From Izhakiella capsodis (GTDB lineage Bacteria; Pseudomonadota; Gammaproteobacteria; Enterobacterales; Enterobacteriaceae): 64,000 nt of DNA. The stretch covers positions 124,001 to 188,000 of the forward strand of contig NZ_FOVC01000004.1 of NCBI RefSeq assembly GCF_900115045.1, in the 5' to 3' direction. The notes under the pieces were generated by a model. That model worked only from the letters and a program-made list of their open reading frames with translations, did no database searches and was not told where the DNA came from. The position numbers were made by a program, and so were the translations under genes. Each line of letters begins with the position of its first letter. Positions within the stretch are counted from its first letter, which is position 1. This document shows positions 33,864 through 41,858 of this stretch, in pieces.

Positions 33864-35738
33864 ATGAATGCGAAACAACTGGCCGGTAGCGTGCTGGCGC
33901 TGGTTGGCTCTACCCCCAATATCATCACCGCGATGCACTGCGCCACACGTCTGCGTCTGACGCTGAAAGACACCTCTCTGGTGCAGGACAGCGAAATCAA
34001 CGCGCTGGACGGGGTGATCAGCACCGTTAACAGCGGCGGCCAGTTTCAGATTATCATCGGTAACCGCGTCAGTGAGGTGTATAAAGAGCTGGCGCTACTG
34101 ATCGGCGAATCCACCGTCGAAAACGCTCAGGATGCCCCGGCACAGCGTCAACCTGTGGTGTCACGATTTATTGATGTCGTGTCCTCTATCTTTACACCCC
34201 TGATGGGTGCCATGGCCGCTGCCGGTATACTGAAAGGGCTACTGACTATCACCCTCGCTACCGGTTGGTTGACGAAAACCGATGACAGCTGGCGGATTAT
34301 GTGGGCGGCGTCCGACGGGCTGTTTTACTTCCTGCCCATTCTGCTGGCGGCAACCGCAGCGAAAAAATTTCAGTGTAACGTCTACGTTGCTATGTCGATT
34401 GCCGCGGCCTTGGTCTATCCGGATATGCTTACTCTCGCTCTGCCCGGCGAAACCGTCAGTTTCTTTGGCCTGCCGGTTGTGGTAGTACGCTATACCTCCT
34501 CGGTGATCCCGATCATTATTACCGTCTGGGTAATGTCGCTGCTGGAGTTCAGACTGAATCGATGGATACATGAAACTGTCCGCAACGTACTAACGCCCTT
34601 CATCCTTCTGTGCATTATGGTGCCGCTGACGCTGGCGACAATCGGCCCGGTCAGTACGCTGGCCAGTGAGATGCTTGCCGCCATTTTCGTCTCCATCTAT
34701 CAGTTCAGCCCGGCCATCTCCAGCGGTCTGTTTGCGGCATGCTGGCAGGTGCTGGTGATCTTCGGTATTCATTGGGGCTTTGCCGCCCTGTTTATGAACG
34801 ACATTGCGGTCACCGGCCGTAGCTATCTTAAAGCCGCCACCGCCCCGGCCATATTCTCTCAGGCGGGAGCCATCCTCGCGGTGATGCTGAAAACCCGCGA
34901 TCCTAAACTGAAAACGCTGTCCGCGTCGGCATTCATCTCCGCCCTGTTCGGCATTACCGAACCTGGGGTGTATGGCGTGACGCTTAAACTGAAGCGCCCC
35001 TTTATCTGCGCCACTGTCGCTGCAGCGATCGGTGGTATGGTGGTAGGCTGGGCGCACAGTTCAGCACTGTCGATGGGGATCACCGGGCTGCTGACGCTGC
35101 CTATCTATTACGGCCATGGTTTTGGCGGCTTCCTCGTCGGCTGTGCGATTGCCTTCGTGCTGGCTGCGCTTTTTACCTGGTTCTTCGGCGTCATAGAAGA
35201 GCTGCCTACCGGGGAGCAGAAGGCACCCGTGGATACCCAACCTGCCGTTGCTACGCCCGCTGCCCCTGGCTCGTCTTACGCCCACGCTGAGCAGATCAGG
35301 ATGCCCTTCCCCGGTAATATTGTGCCTCTGCAGTCGGTTAGCGATCGGGTGTTCTCCTCCGGCATCGTTGGGAGGGGCTGCGCGGTGATCCCGGCATTAG
35401 GCGAACTCCATGCCCCAGTCGACGGCGTGGTAAGCAGCGTCTTCGATACCGGCCATGCCATTAGCCTGCTCTCACACCAGGGGGCAGAGCTGCTTATCCA
35501 TGTCGGCATCGATACCGTTCAGCTGGCAGGCACCTGCTTTATCGTGATGGTGAAGGCCGGTGATACGGTCTGCCAGGGAGATCTGCTGCTACGGTTTGAT
35601 ATTGCCGGGATCATCGCCGCCGGCCTGGACATCACCACGCCCGTTGTGATTACCAACAGCGACGATTACGCCGAGATTACCCTAAGCCCTCAGACAGTAG
35701 GCCAGACCGGCGATCTGCTGATGACGTTGAATAAATAA
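33864..35738 (+). CDS. bglF: Beta-glucoside-specific PTS transporter EIIBCA (BglF family)
   Basis: A 624-residue PTS permease with domains in B-C-A order. EIIB has the phosphorylated Cys in MHCATRLRL (about residue 34); EIIC spans about 100-450 with GITEPGVYGV; EIIA has the active-site His in LLIHVGIDTVQL near residue 555. It takes up and phosphorylates aryl-beta-glucosides. BglF-type EIIB also phosphorylates and inactivates the cognate antiterminator when no substrate is present. It is the first gene of the operon, behind RAT/terminator 1, with AGGTG upstream of ATG. Confidence 0.92.
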   Translation: MNAKQLAGSVLALVGSTPNIITAMHCATRLRLTLKDTSLVQDSEINALDGVISTVNSGGQFQIIIGNRVSEVYKELALLIGESTVENAQDAPAQRQPVVSRFIDVVSSIFTPLMGAMAAAGILKGLLTITLATGWLTKTDDSWRIMWAASDGLFYFLPILLAATAAKKFQCNVYVAMSIAAALVYPDMLTLALPGETVSFFGLPVVVVRYTSSVIPIIITVWVMSLLEFRLNRWIHETVRNVLTPFILLCIMVPLTLATIGPVSTLASEMLAAIFVSIYQFSPAISSGLFAACWQVLVIFGIHWGFAALFMNDIAVTGRSYLKAATAPAIFSQAGAILAVMLKTRDPKLKTLSASAFISALFGITEPGVYGVTLKLKRPFICATVAAAIGGMVVGWAHSSALSMGITGLLTLPIYYGHGFGGFLVGCAIAFVLAALFTWFFGVIEELPTGEQKAPVDTQPAVATPAAPGSSYAHAEQIRMPFPGNIVPLQSVSDRVFSSGIVGRGCAVIPALGELHAPVDGVVSSVFDTGHAISLLSHQGAELLIHVGIDTVQLAGTCFIVMVKAGDTVCQGDLLLRFDIAGIIAAGLDITTPVVITNSDDYAEITLSPQTVGQTGDLLMTLNK

Positions 35739-35747
35739 GGAAACCCA

Positions 35748-37160
35748 ATGAAACACAATACGTTGAAACCTTTCCCTGCCGACTTTCTCTGGGGGGCTGC
35801 CACCTCCGCCTATCAAGTGGAAGGCGCCTGGGATGAGGATGGTAAAGGCCCGTCGGTCATCGACGCGCGTCAACATTATCCGGAGGGCACAACGGATTTT
35901 AAGGTCGCCAGCGACCACTATCACCGCTACAAGGAAGATATCGCCCTGTTCGCCGAGCTGGGACTTAAGTGCTACCGCTTTTCCGTCGCCTGGACGCGCA
36001 TCATTCCGGATGGGGATGGCGAGATTAACCCAGCGGGCATCGACTTCTATCATCAAATGATTGACGAACTGCGCGCGAAAAACATCGAACCTTTGGTGAC
36101 TCTGTACCATTTTGATTTACCGCAGGCGCTGATGGAAAAAGGCGGCTGGGCCAACCGCAATACGCTGAATGCCTTTGTTCGCTATGCCAACGTCCTGTTT
36201 GAAGCTTTTGGTGACAAAGTGCGTTACTGGCTGACCATCAACGAACAGAACATGATGATCTTGCACGGAAACGCCCTGGGTACTCAAGATCCGAACCTGG
36301 AGAATCCGGTCAAAAACCTCTATCAACAGAACCACAATATGCTAGTTGCACAGGCGCAAGTCATGCAGAACCTGCATCGCCGCCATCCGCAGGCAAAAAT
36401 TGGTCCGGCGCCGAACATTGCACTGATCTATCCGCTGAGCTGTCGGCCGGAGGACATTACGGCCGCGTTTAACTACAATGCTATCCGCAACTGGGCCTAT
36501 CTGGATGCGGCCGTCTGGGGGCGCTATAACACCACCTTCTGGCGCTATTTGGAGGAGAAAGACGCCCTGCCGCACATTGAGGAGGGGGATATGGAGATTC
36601 TGGCCGCCGGACGGCCGGACTTTATCGCCTTTAACTATTACACCACACAGACTGTGGAAGCCAGCCGGAATGACGGCACCGACTCCGTGGCGCGCAGCAA
36701 GACGGATCAGCATCTGCGTTCTGGTGAAGAGGGCGTACATCGCGGTGCAAAGAATCCGCACCTGGCGCGGAACGCTTTCAACTGGGAAGTCGATCCGGTG
36801 GGCTTTCGCAACACGCTGCGCGCCATTTATGACCGCTATAATCTGCCGCTGATCGTCACAGAAAACGGCATTGGCGCCTTCGATAAACTGGAAAATGGCA
36901 CGGTTAACGACGATTACCGCGTTGACTATATCAAGGCCCATCTGAAGCAGATGCAGCTGGCGATCACCGACGGCGTGGAGGTATTTGGTTACACCCCCTG
37001 GTCGGCAATTGATGTTATCTCCACGCATCAGGGGTGTTCAAAGCGCTATGGCCTTATATGGGTCAACCGCGATGAGTTCGATTTAAAAGATCTCAAACGG
37101 ATACCGAAAGCCAGCGCCAAATGGTATACCAACGTCATTAAAAATAACGGCATCGATTAA
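35748..37160 (+). CDS. bglB: 6-phospho-beta-glucosidase (GH1)
   Basis: A 470-residue GH1 enzyme. The N-terminal PADFLWGAATSAYQVEGA is the family signature, the acid/base Glu is in LTINEQN, and the nucleophile Glu in VTENGIGAFD. It cleaves phosphorylated aryl-beta-glucosides delivered by the PTS protein encoded nine bases upstream. AAGGA precedes the ATG. Length and motifs are intact. The substrate range (arbutin, salicin, cellobiose or others) cannot be read from the sequence. Confidence 0.92.
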   Translation: MKHNTLKPFPADFLWGAATSAYQVEGAWDEDGKGPSVIDARQHYPEGTTDFKVASDHYHRYKEDIALFAELGLKCYRFSVAWTRIIPDGDGEINPAGIDFYHQMIDELRAKNIEPLVTLYHFDLPQALMEKGGWANRNTLNAFVRYANVLFEAFGDKVRYWLTINEQNMMILHGNALGTQDPNLENPVKNLYQQNHNMLVAQAQVMQNLHRRHPQAKIGPAPNIALIYPLSCRPEDITAAFNYNAIRNWAYLDAAVWGRYNTTFWRYLEEKDALPHIEEGDMEILAAGRPDFIAFNYYTTQTVEASRNDGTDSVARSKTDQHLRSGEEGVHRGAKNPHLARNAFNWEVDPVGFRNTLRAIYDRYNLPLIVTENGIGAFDKLENGTVNDDYRVDYIKAHLKQMQLAITDGVEVFGYTPWSAIDVISTHQGCSKRYGLIWVNRDEFDLKDLKRIPKASAKWYTNVIKNNGID

Positions 37161-37200
37161 TGCTGGAGGGCACCCCTCATCTACCTGGGGAACGTCGGTT

Positions 37201-38055
37201 ATGAAAATTACGCGAATTTTAAGCAACAACGCGGTTATGCTGCTGTCCCCGAAGAATGAAGAGTTTGTCGCTGTTGGCCGGGGGGTAGGATTTGGCAAAA
37301 AAACCGGCGATGACGTTAACGAGGCGCTGATAGAGCATCTGTTTGGTAAGAAAAGTGAAGGCCTGGGTGCCTACTTTGCGGCCATTCTTGGCGACATTGC
37401 GCCGTCAGTGCTGATGGCGGTGCAAAATGTGGTTCAGATGGCCGGTGAATCACTGAAAATTACTGCTCCGGAAACGCTGTTTCTTGCCCTCAGCGATCAC
37501 ATAAATGCCGCCGTGTCGCGGCATCAGCAGGGAAAGTCACTGCGCAACGGCCTGTTGTGGGAGACGCGTGCCTTTTATCCGCAAGAGTATGCCGTGGCGC
37601 TGCAAGCACTGGCGATGCTGCGTGATGCCCTGCATGTCGATTTACCGGATGATGAAGCTGGTTTTATTTCCCTGCACCTGGCCAATGCGGTCAACGACAG
37701 TTCGCTTCAGCACCATATGCAGGCAACGGAGATTCTGCGCGACCTTATGAATATTGTGCGTTACGAAATGCGTAGCGCCTTTAATGAAAACAGTGAGGTT
37801 TGCCAGCGTTTCATCATCCATCTGCGCTTCTTCATTCAGCGCATGCTTGACAACAAGCAGCATATTGTCGGGTCGCCGGATATTTATGCCGGCCTGTCCA
37901 CCATGATCCCCGACGCGTGGAAAAGCGCCAAGCGGCTGAGCGATTTTATTGAAAAAAAACATGATTACACACTTAATCTCGATGAGATGGCGTTTTTAAC
38001 ACTTCATATACACAGACTGAGAATAAATCAGGATGATGATCAGATTCACAATTAG
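37201..38055 (+). CDS. bglG: BglG/LicT-family transcription antiterminator
   Basis: A 284-residue antiterminator. The N-terminal RNA-binding CAT domain (1-58, MKITRILSNNAVML and GRGVGFGKK) is followed by two PTS-regulation domains with the conserved histidines (for example LSDHINAAVSRHQQG, FISLHLANAVN and LTLHIHRLR). It binds RAT hairpins to prevent terminator formation, and its activity is set by phosphorylation from the PTS. In the classic bgl operon this gene is first; here it is third, after the PTS and glucosidase genes, so its own expression depends on reading through terminator 1. Confidence 0.92.
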   Translation: MKITRILSNNAVMLLSPKNEEFVAVGRGVGFGKKTGDDVNEALIEHLFGKKSEGLGAYFAAILGDIAPSVLMAVQNVVQMAGESLKITAPETLFLALSDHINAAVSRHQQGKSLRNGLLWETRAFYPQEYAVALQALAMLRDALHVDLPDDEAGFISLHLANAVNDSSLQHHMQATEILRDLMNIVRYEMRSAFNENSEVCQRFIIHLRFFIQRMLDNKQHIVGSPDIYAGLSTMIPDAWKSAKRLSDFIEKKHDYTLNLDEMAFLTLHIHRLRINQDDDQIHN

Positions 38056-38116
38056 ATAAAACTCTTAAGAACAGCCCTGTAAAGACGAAAAAAATAGCAT
38101 TATTGTAGATTGACTA

Positions 38117-38211
38117 GGATGTCACTACCTCGGTAGGCAAAACCTGAACTTATGCTTCACTCATCATCGCATCATGCGGTAGGGAGTACGGCGGAAGTTC
38201 AGGTTTTTTTT
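38117..38211 (+). promoter_or_regulatory. Second BglG-type RAT site overlapping terminator 2
   Basis: A second RAT-like element (38117-38145, GGATGTCACTAC through GTAGGCAAAACCT) overlaps the left arm of a 13-bp perfect stem (38139-38151 with 38195-38207) that ends in eight T residues. It precedes the glycosidase and porin genes, so the same antiterminator should gate those genes separately from the PTS/glucosidase pair. Confidence 0.85.
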
Positions 38212-38233
38212 GTCAAAAAAAACAGGAGGTTCC

Positions 38234-39907
38234 ATGAATCGTCGTCAACTACTCGTTGGATTTGCTGCGCTCTCCACCTCAGCAAAACTGATCCCTGCGA
38301 TCGCCGCACCGCGCCTCCCCTCCCAGATATCGCCACTGTCCCGGCCGGACGGGATGGATGAGCAGTCGTGGCAGTGGTTGAAAAAAGCACAGGCGCTAAC
38401 TCCTGCCCTGCATCATCATTTACAGCCGATGACCGGCTCCGTCACCATGAAGGCTAATGCCGATGGCCGTTACGGCTATAAGGTGCAGAAAGATCTGACA
38501 CCGCAACAGGTGGCACAAACGGTGCTGCAATCCGGTGACAGTATCATTCTCGACTTCGGTAATCACTACACAGGCTACCTGTCCTTTGACCTTGGCTGGC
38601 AGGGCAAAAGCGCCGATGCACCGGCCCGGCTGCATCTGACCTTTGGCGAGATCCCGGACGATGTCGCCGAACCGCTCTACCCCTATAATGGCTGGATCAG
38701 CCCCTCCTGGCTGCCCGATGAGGTAGTCAACGTGGACTTCCTGCCGACACAGTTTCGGGTGCCGCGCCGGCACGCTTTCCGCTTCGTCAAGATTGAGGTG
38801 ATCGCTACTTCCAACAACTTCGGCATCCTACTGAAGCAGGCCAGCGTCGATGGCGTCAGTTCTGCCGGACCCGATAGCCTGAAACCGCAGCAGTATCCCT
38901 CCGCCGAATGGGAAAGGCTGGATGCCGTTTCGATGCGTACGCTTAGCGAGTGCATGCAGACCACCTTTGAAGATGGTCCGCGTCGCGACCAGCGTTTATG
39001 GCTAGGCGATCTCTATCTGCAGGCGATGACTAATCACGTCAGTTTCCGTCACCACGACCTGGTCAAACGCTGCCTCTACCTGTTTGCCGCTCTGCGCGAT
39101 CCGCGCGGCTACGTTTCCGCCTGCGTCTACGAAAAACCGGTGCCGCGAATTGGTGAAGCTTTCCTGCTGGATTATGCGTTGCTGTTTGGTGTCACCTTGC
39201 ATGACTACGTTTTCACCAATCGGGATTACGCCCTGTTAGTCGAACTTTTCCCCGTTGCCGAACAGCAGCTCCAGCTGGCACTTCGACAGGTCGACAGTGC
39301 CGGGCTGTTCCATCTGCCAGCGGACATCAAATACTTTATCGACTGGAAAAAAGAGCTCGATAAAACGGCCGCAATGCACGGCGTGGTCATGTTCAGTCTG
39401 AGCCGTATGTCCCGCATGGCGCGGGCGTTGAACCAGCCGGAGAAATCCGAACGCTGGGAGACGCTGCGCGCAACGATGGCCGACGCGGCGCGGCAGCATT
39501 TCTGGGATGAGAATCAGGAATATTTCGTTAGCGGTGCAGATAAACAGATCTCCTGGGCTTCACAGGCATGGCTTGGTCTGGCGGGCATCGTCCCGGCGGC
39601 AAAAGCGAAAAACGCCCTCATGCGGGTTATGAAAGAGCCGGGCGCCATCGGCCCGACAACGCCATATTTGTATCATTATATGGTGGATGCGCTGGTGCAT
39701 AACGACGGTGTGACAGAGGCAAAACAGCTGATACTCGACTATTGGGGCGAAATGCTCAACCTCGGCGCTGATACTTTCTGGGAGTGTTTTAATCCGCGCG
39801 AGCCGGGCATATCGCCCTATGGCGGTAAGCAGATTAACAGCTACTGCCACGCATGGAGTTGCACGCCCGGGTATTTCATCCGTACCAACTTTAAACCCAC
39901 CCTCTGA
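38234..39907 (+). CDS. Exported GH78-like (alpha-L-rhamnosidase family) glycoside hydrolase
   Basis: A 557-residue protein with a twin-arginine-like signal (MNRRQLLVGFAALST, then PAIAAP). The body has an N-terminal beta-sandwich (about 100-210) and an (alpha/alpha)6 catalytic barrel. Family landmarks are EDGPRRDQRLWLGD (compare the GH78 D-x-P-x-R-D-E-R-x-G-x-x-G-D motif) and the late TFWECFNP ... NSYCHAWSCTPGYF region. ATG follows AGGAGG by four bases. It would act in the periplasm or outside, perhaps removing a rhamnosyl or related sugar from plant glycosides before uptake by the PTS. The family match is good; the exact linkage is unknown. Confidence 0.72.
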   Translation: MNRRQLLVGFAALSTSAKLIPAIAAPRLPSQISPLSRPDGMDEQSWQWLKKAQALTPALHHHLQPMTGSVTMKANADGRYGYKVQKDLTPQQVAQTVLQSGDSIILDFGNHYTGYLSFDLGWQGKSADAPARLHLTFGEIPDDVAEPLYPYNGWISPSWLPDEVVNVDFLPTQFRVPRRHAFRFVKIEVIATSNNFGILLKQASVDGVSSAGPDSLKPQQYPSAEWERLDAVSMRTLSECMQTTFEDGPRRDQRLWLGDLYLQAMTNHVSFRHHDLVKRCLYLFAALRDPRGYVSACVYEKPVPRIGEAFLLDYALLFGVTLHDYVFTNRDYALLVELFPVAEQQLQLALRQVDSAGLFHLPADIKYFIDWKKELDKTAAMHGVVMFSLSRMSRMARALNQPEKSERWETLRATMADAARQHFWDENQEYFVSGADKQISWASQAWLGLAGIVPAAKAKNALMRVMKEPGAIGPTTPYLYHYMVDALVHNDGVTEAKQLILDYWGEMLNLGADTFWECFNPREPGISPYGGKQINSYCHAWSCTPGYFIRTNFKPTL

Positions 39908-39931
39908 GCACGGCATCCCACAGGCACTGCA

Positions 39932-41539
39932 ATGAACGTGAATAAAAAGAACATCCTTCTACTCTCCCTGCCAGCCGCACTGGCGTTGACGTCCCTGTAT
40001 GCTGCTGGATACCCGTTAACTACGGAGCAACGTCTAAATCTGCTTGAAACTGAGTTACGTAAAAATCAGCAGGAGCTTGAACAAACCCGTCGGGAACTGA
40101 TGGCGATGAAGCGTCAGGCCGCCACCCCGGCAACAGCTCCGCACTCGGTGACAGCCGCGCTGAACCGACCTGATGCCACCGGATATTATCCAGACGGTGT
40201 TAAGCCTGCAGCCGTGCCCGCCACTTTGCCGGCGGATACCCGGCTTAAGACGGCAGACAATCGCCCTCTGACGGTAAGCGAACTGAATAAATTTATTAAA
40301 GATGATATTGGTTTTACCTACAGCGGGTATCTGCGAACGGGATGGACAACTGGCAATAAGGGTAGTCCGACGGCCTGGGCCGCCGGTTCCGTCGGGCGTT
40401 TTGGTAATGAGCAGTCGGGCTGGTTCGATTTAATCTTTAACCAGCGCGTGTTCAACCAGGACGGCAAAAAGATCAATGCCATCGTGCGTCTGGACGGTAA
40501 CGTTGGACCGTCGTACAGCAATGCCTGGTTTGGTGACAACATCGGCAACGATAATCTGCTGCAGTTCTCCGATGTCTATGTCAATACCAGCGGCTTTGTG
40601 CCCGGTTTCCCGGAAGCTCAATTCTGGGTAGGGAAACACTATTTGAAAAACTATGAAATTCAGATGCTGGACTGGAAAGCGCACAAGGCCGACTCCGCTG
40701 GCGGCATAGGCGTTGAGGGACTGGATATCGGACCGGGTAAACTATCGCTGGCCCTGCTCCGTCAGGATTTAAACCTTTACAATCTGGATAAATCTGCCTG
40801 GCGCAAGACCAACACCAATGCGCTGGATATACGCTACAGCGGTATTCCGCTGATAAATGACGCCACCGCCGACGTCTATTTGCGCTACAACAACGCCAAC
40901 CACTCTGGGGCGCCGGCCGGGGATTCGTTCGGCAAAATGAAGGATTCACTGCTCGCCACGCTGCTGTACCGCCAGCCTCTGGCACACAGCGGTTCCAATG
41001 ATTTTGTCTTTCAAATGGCGACCAACTCAAATGCCAGCGGCTTTATGAATCTATCGGATGCCAATCCTGATTATGGCTTTGGTCGCTATTACTACGGCGA
41101 TCATGGCGGACAGGCATTCCGGATGATTTCGCAGGGTGAACAGTATCTTAGTCCGCGCATCATTATTGCCAACGCACTGGTCTACGGCTGGGGCAGCGGG
41201 CTATACAGCCCTTACACCGGGAAAGATACGCGCTTCGATACGCTCCGCGCCGTGATCCGCTCCGCGTGGATCTGGGATAGCTATAACCAGACCGGAATTG
41301 AGCAGGGCTGGTTCCGGCAAAAACAGCAGGCCAGCGCCGAGGCACGTACGGAGTCCGGCTATAAAACCACACTGTTCCACACGCTCAAGGTGGGGACCAG
41401 TATGCTCAAATCCCGACCAGAGATCCGCTTTTACACCTCGTATCTGCGGACAACGAAAAACGGGATCGATGGCTTCAGCTTTGAGGACGGTTCTGCCAGC
41501 CAGATAACCGTTGGTGCGCAGGCCGAACTGTGGTGGTAG
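39932..41539 (+). CDS. bglH: LamB/BglH-family carbohydrate porin
   Basis: A 535-residue outer-membrane porin with a signal peptide (LLLSLPAALALTSLYAAG), an N-terminal coiled-coil (TTEQRLNLLETELRKNQQELEQTRRELMAMK), a Pro/Ala-rich linker and a LamB-type barrel beginning FTYSGYLRTGWTTG and ending with the outer-membrane Trp (AELWW). The N-terminal coiled coil and linker are features of BglH rather than LamB. It would admit aryl-beta-glucosides or the products of the neighbouring hydrolase. It follows that gene by 24 bases under the second RAT/terminator. Confidence 0.88.
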   Translation: MNVNKKNILLLSLPAALALTSLYAAGYPLTTEQRLNLLETELRKNQQELEQTRRELMAMKRQAATPATAPHSVTAALNRPDATGYYPDGVKPAAVPATLPADTRLKTADNRPLTVSELNKFIKDDIGFTYSGYLRTGWTTGNKGSPTAWAAGSVGRFGNEQSGWFDLIFNQRVFNQDGKKINAIVRLDGNVGPSYSNAWFGDNIGNDNLLQFSDVYVNTSGFVPGFPEAQFWVGKHYLKNYEIQMLDWKAHKADSAGGIGVEGLDIGPGKLSLALLRQDLNLYNLDKSAWRKTNTNALDIRYSGIPLINDATADVYLRYNNANHSGAPAGDSFGKMKDSLLATLLYRQPLAHSGSNDFVFQMATNSNASGFMNLSDANPDYGFGRYYYGDHGGQAFRMISQGEQYLSPRIIIANALVYGWGSGLYSPYTGKDTRFDTLRAVIRSAWIWDSYNQTGIEQGWFRQKQQASAEARTESGYKTTLFHTLKVGTSMLKSRPEIRFYTSYLRTTKNGIDGFSFEDGSASQITVGAQAELWW

Positions 41540-41600
41540 TGCGTGGAGGCGGCGGGAGGTCGCGCGCCTGCCGCCAAACCTGCGGTTAATCAGGGTTTTA

Positions 41601-41732
41601 AACTTCAGCGGCACTGTTGCAAAAGTCCGGAGGATAAAGAGTTCTGCTTTTGGCTGTTACAGCGTCAGCAAGAAAACTCAAAACTAACCCATCTACTGGA
41701 TGAATATGTGAATCTTACGCACCGCTGAAGTT
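41601..41732. repeat. Inverted-repeat-bounded 132-bp segment with an IS6-like tip
   Basis: AACTTCAGCGG at 41601-41611 recurs as its exact complement at 41722-41732. Right after the left arm is GGCACTGTTGCAAAA, of which the first 14 bases equal the IS26/IS6-family terminal repeat, followed by loosely similar sequence. This may be a decayed IS6-family end or a small MITE-like unit. A short frame across it (ending at 41728) encodes LLDEYVNLTHR at its C-terminus; I do not recognise it. The wider gap 41540-41858 otherwise holds nothing recognised. Confidence 0.45.
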
Positions 41733-41858
41733 ATCCTTCCCCGTACTACGTGTTCATTCTTCAGTGCCCTGAAGATGTACAAGCTCACTTCGTCGGCCAA
41801 TTTAGTGTGATATTCTTTCCAGAAATCCTGTTGTATCGACGACATAAGGCGATGATTG

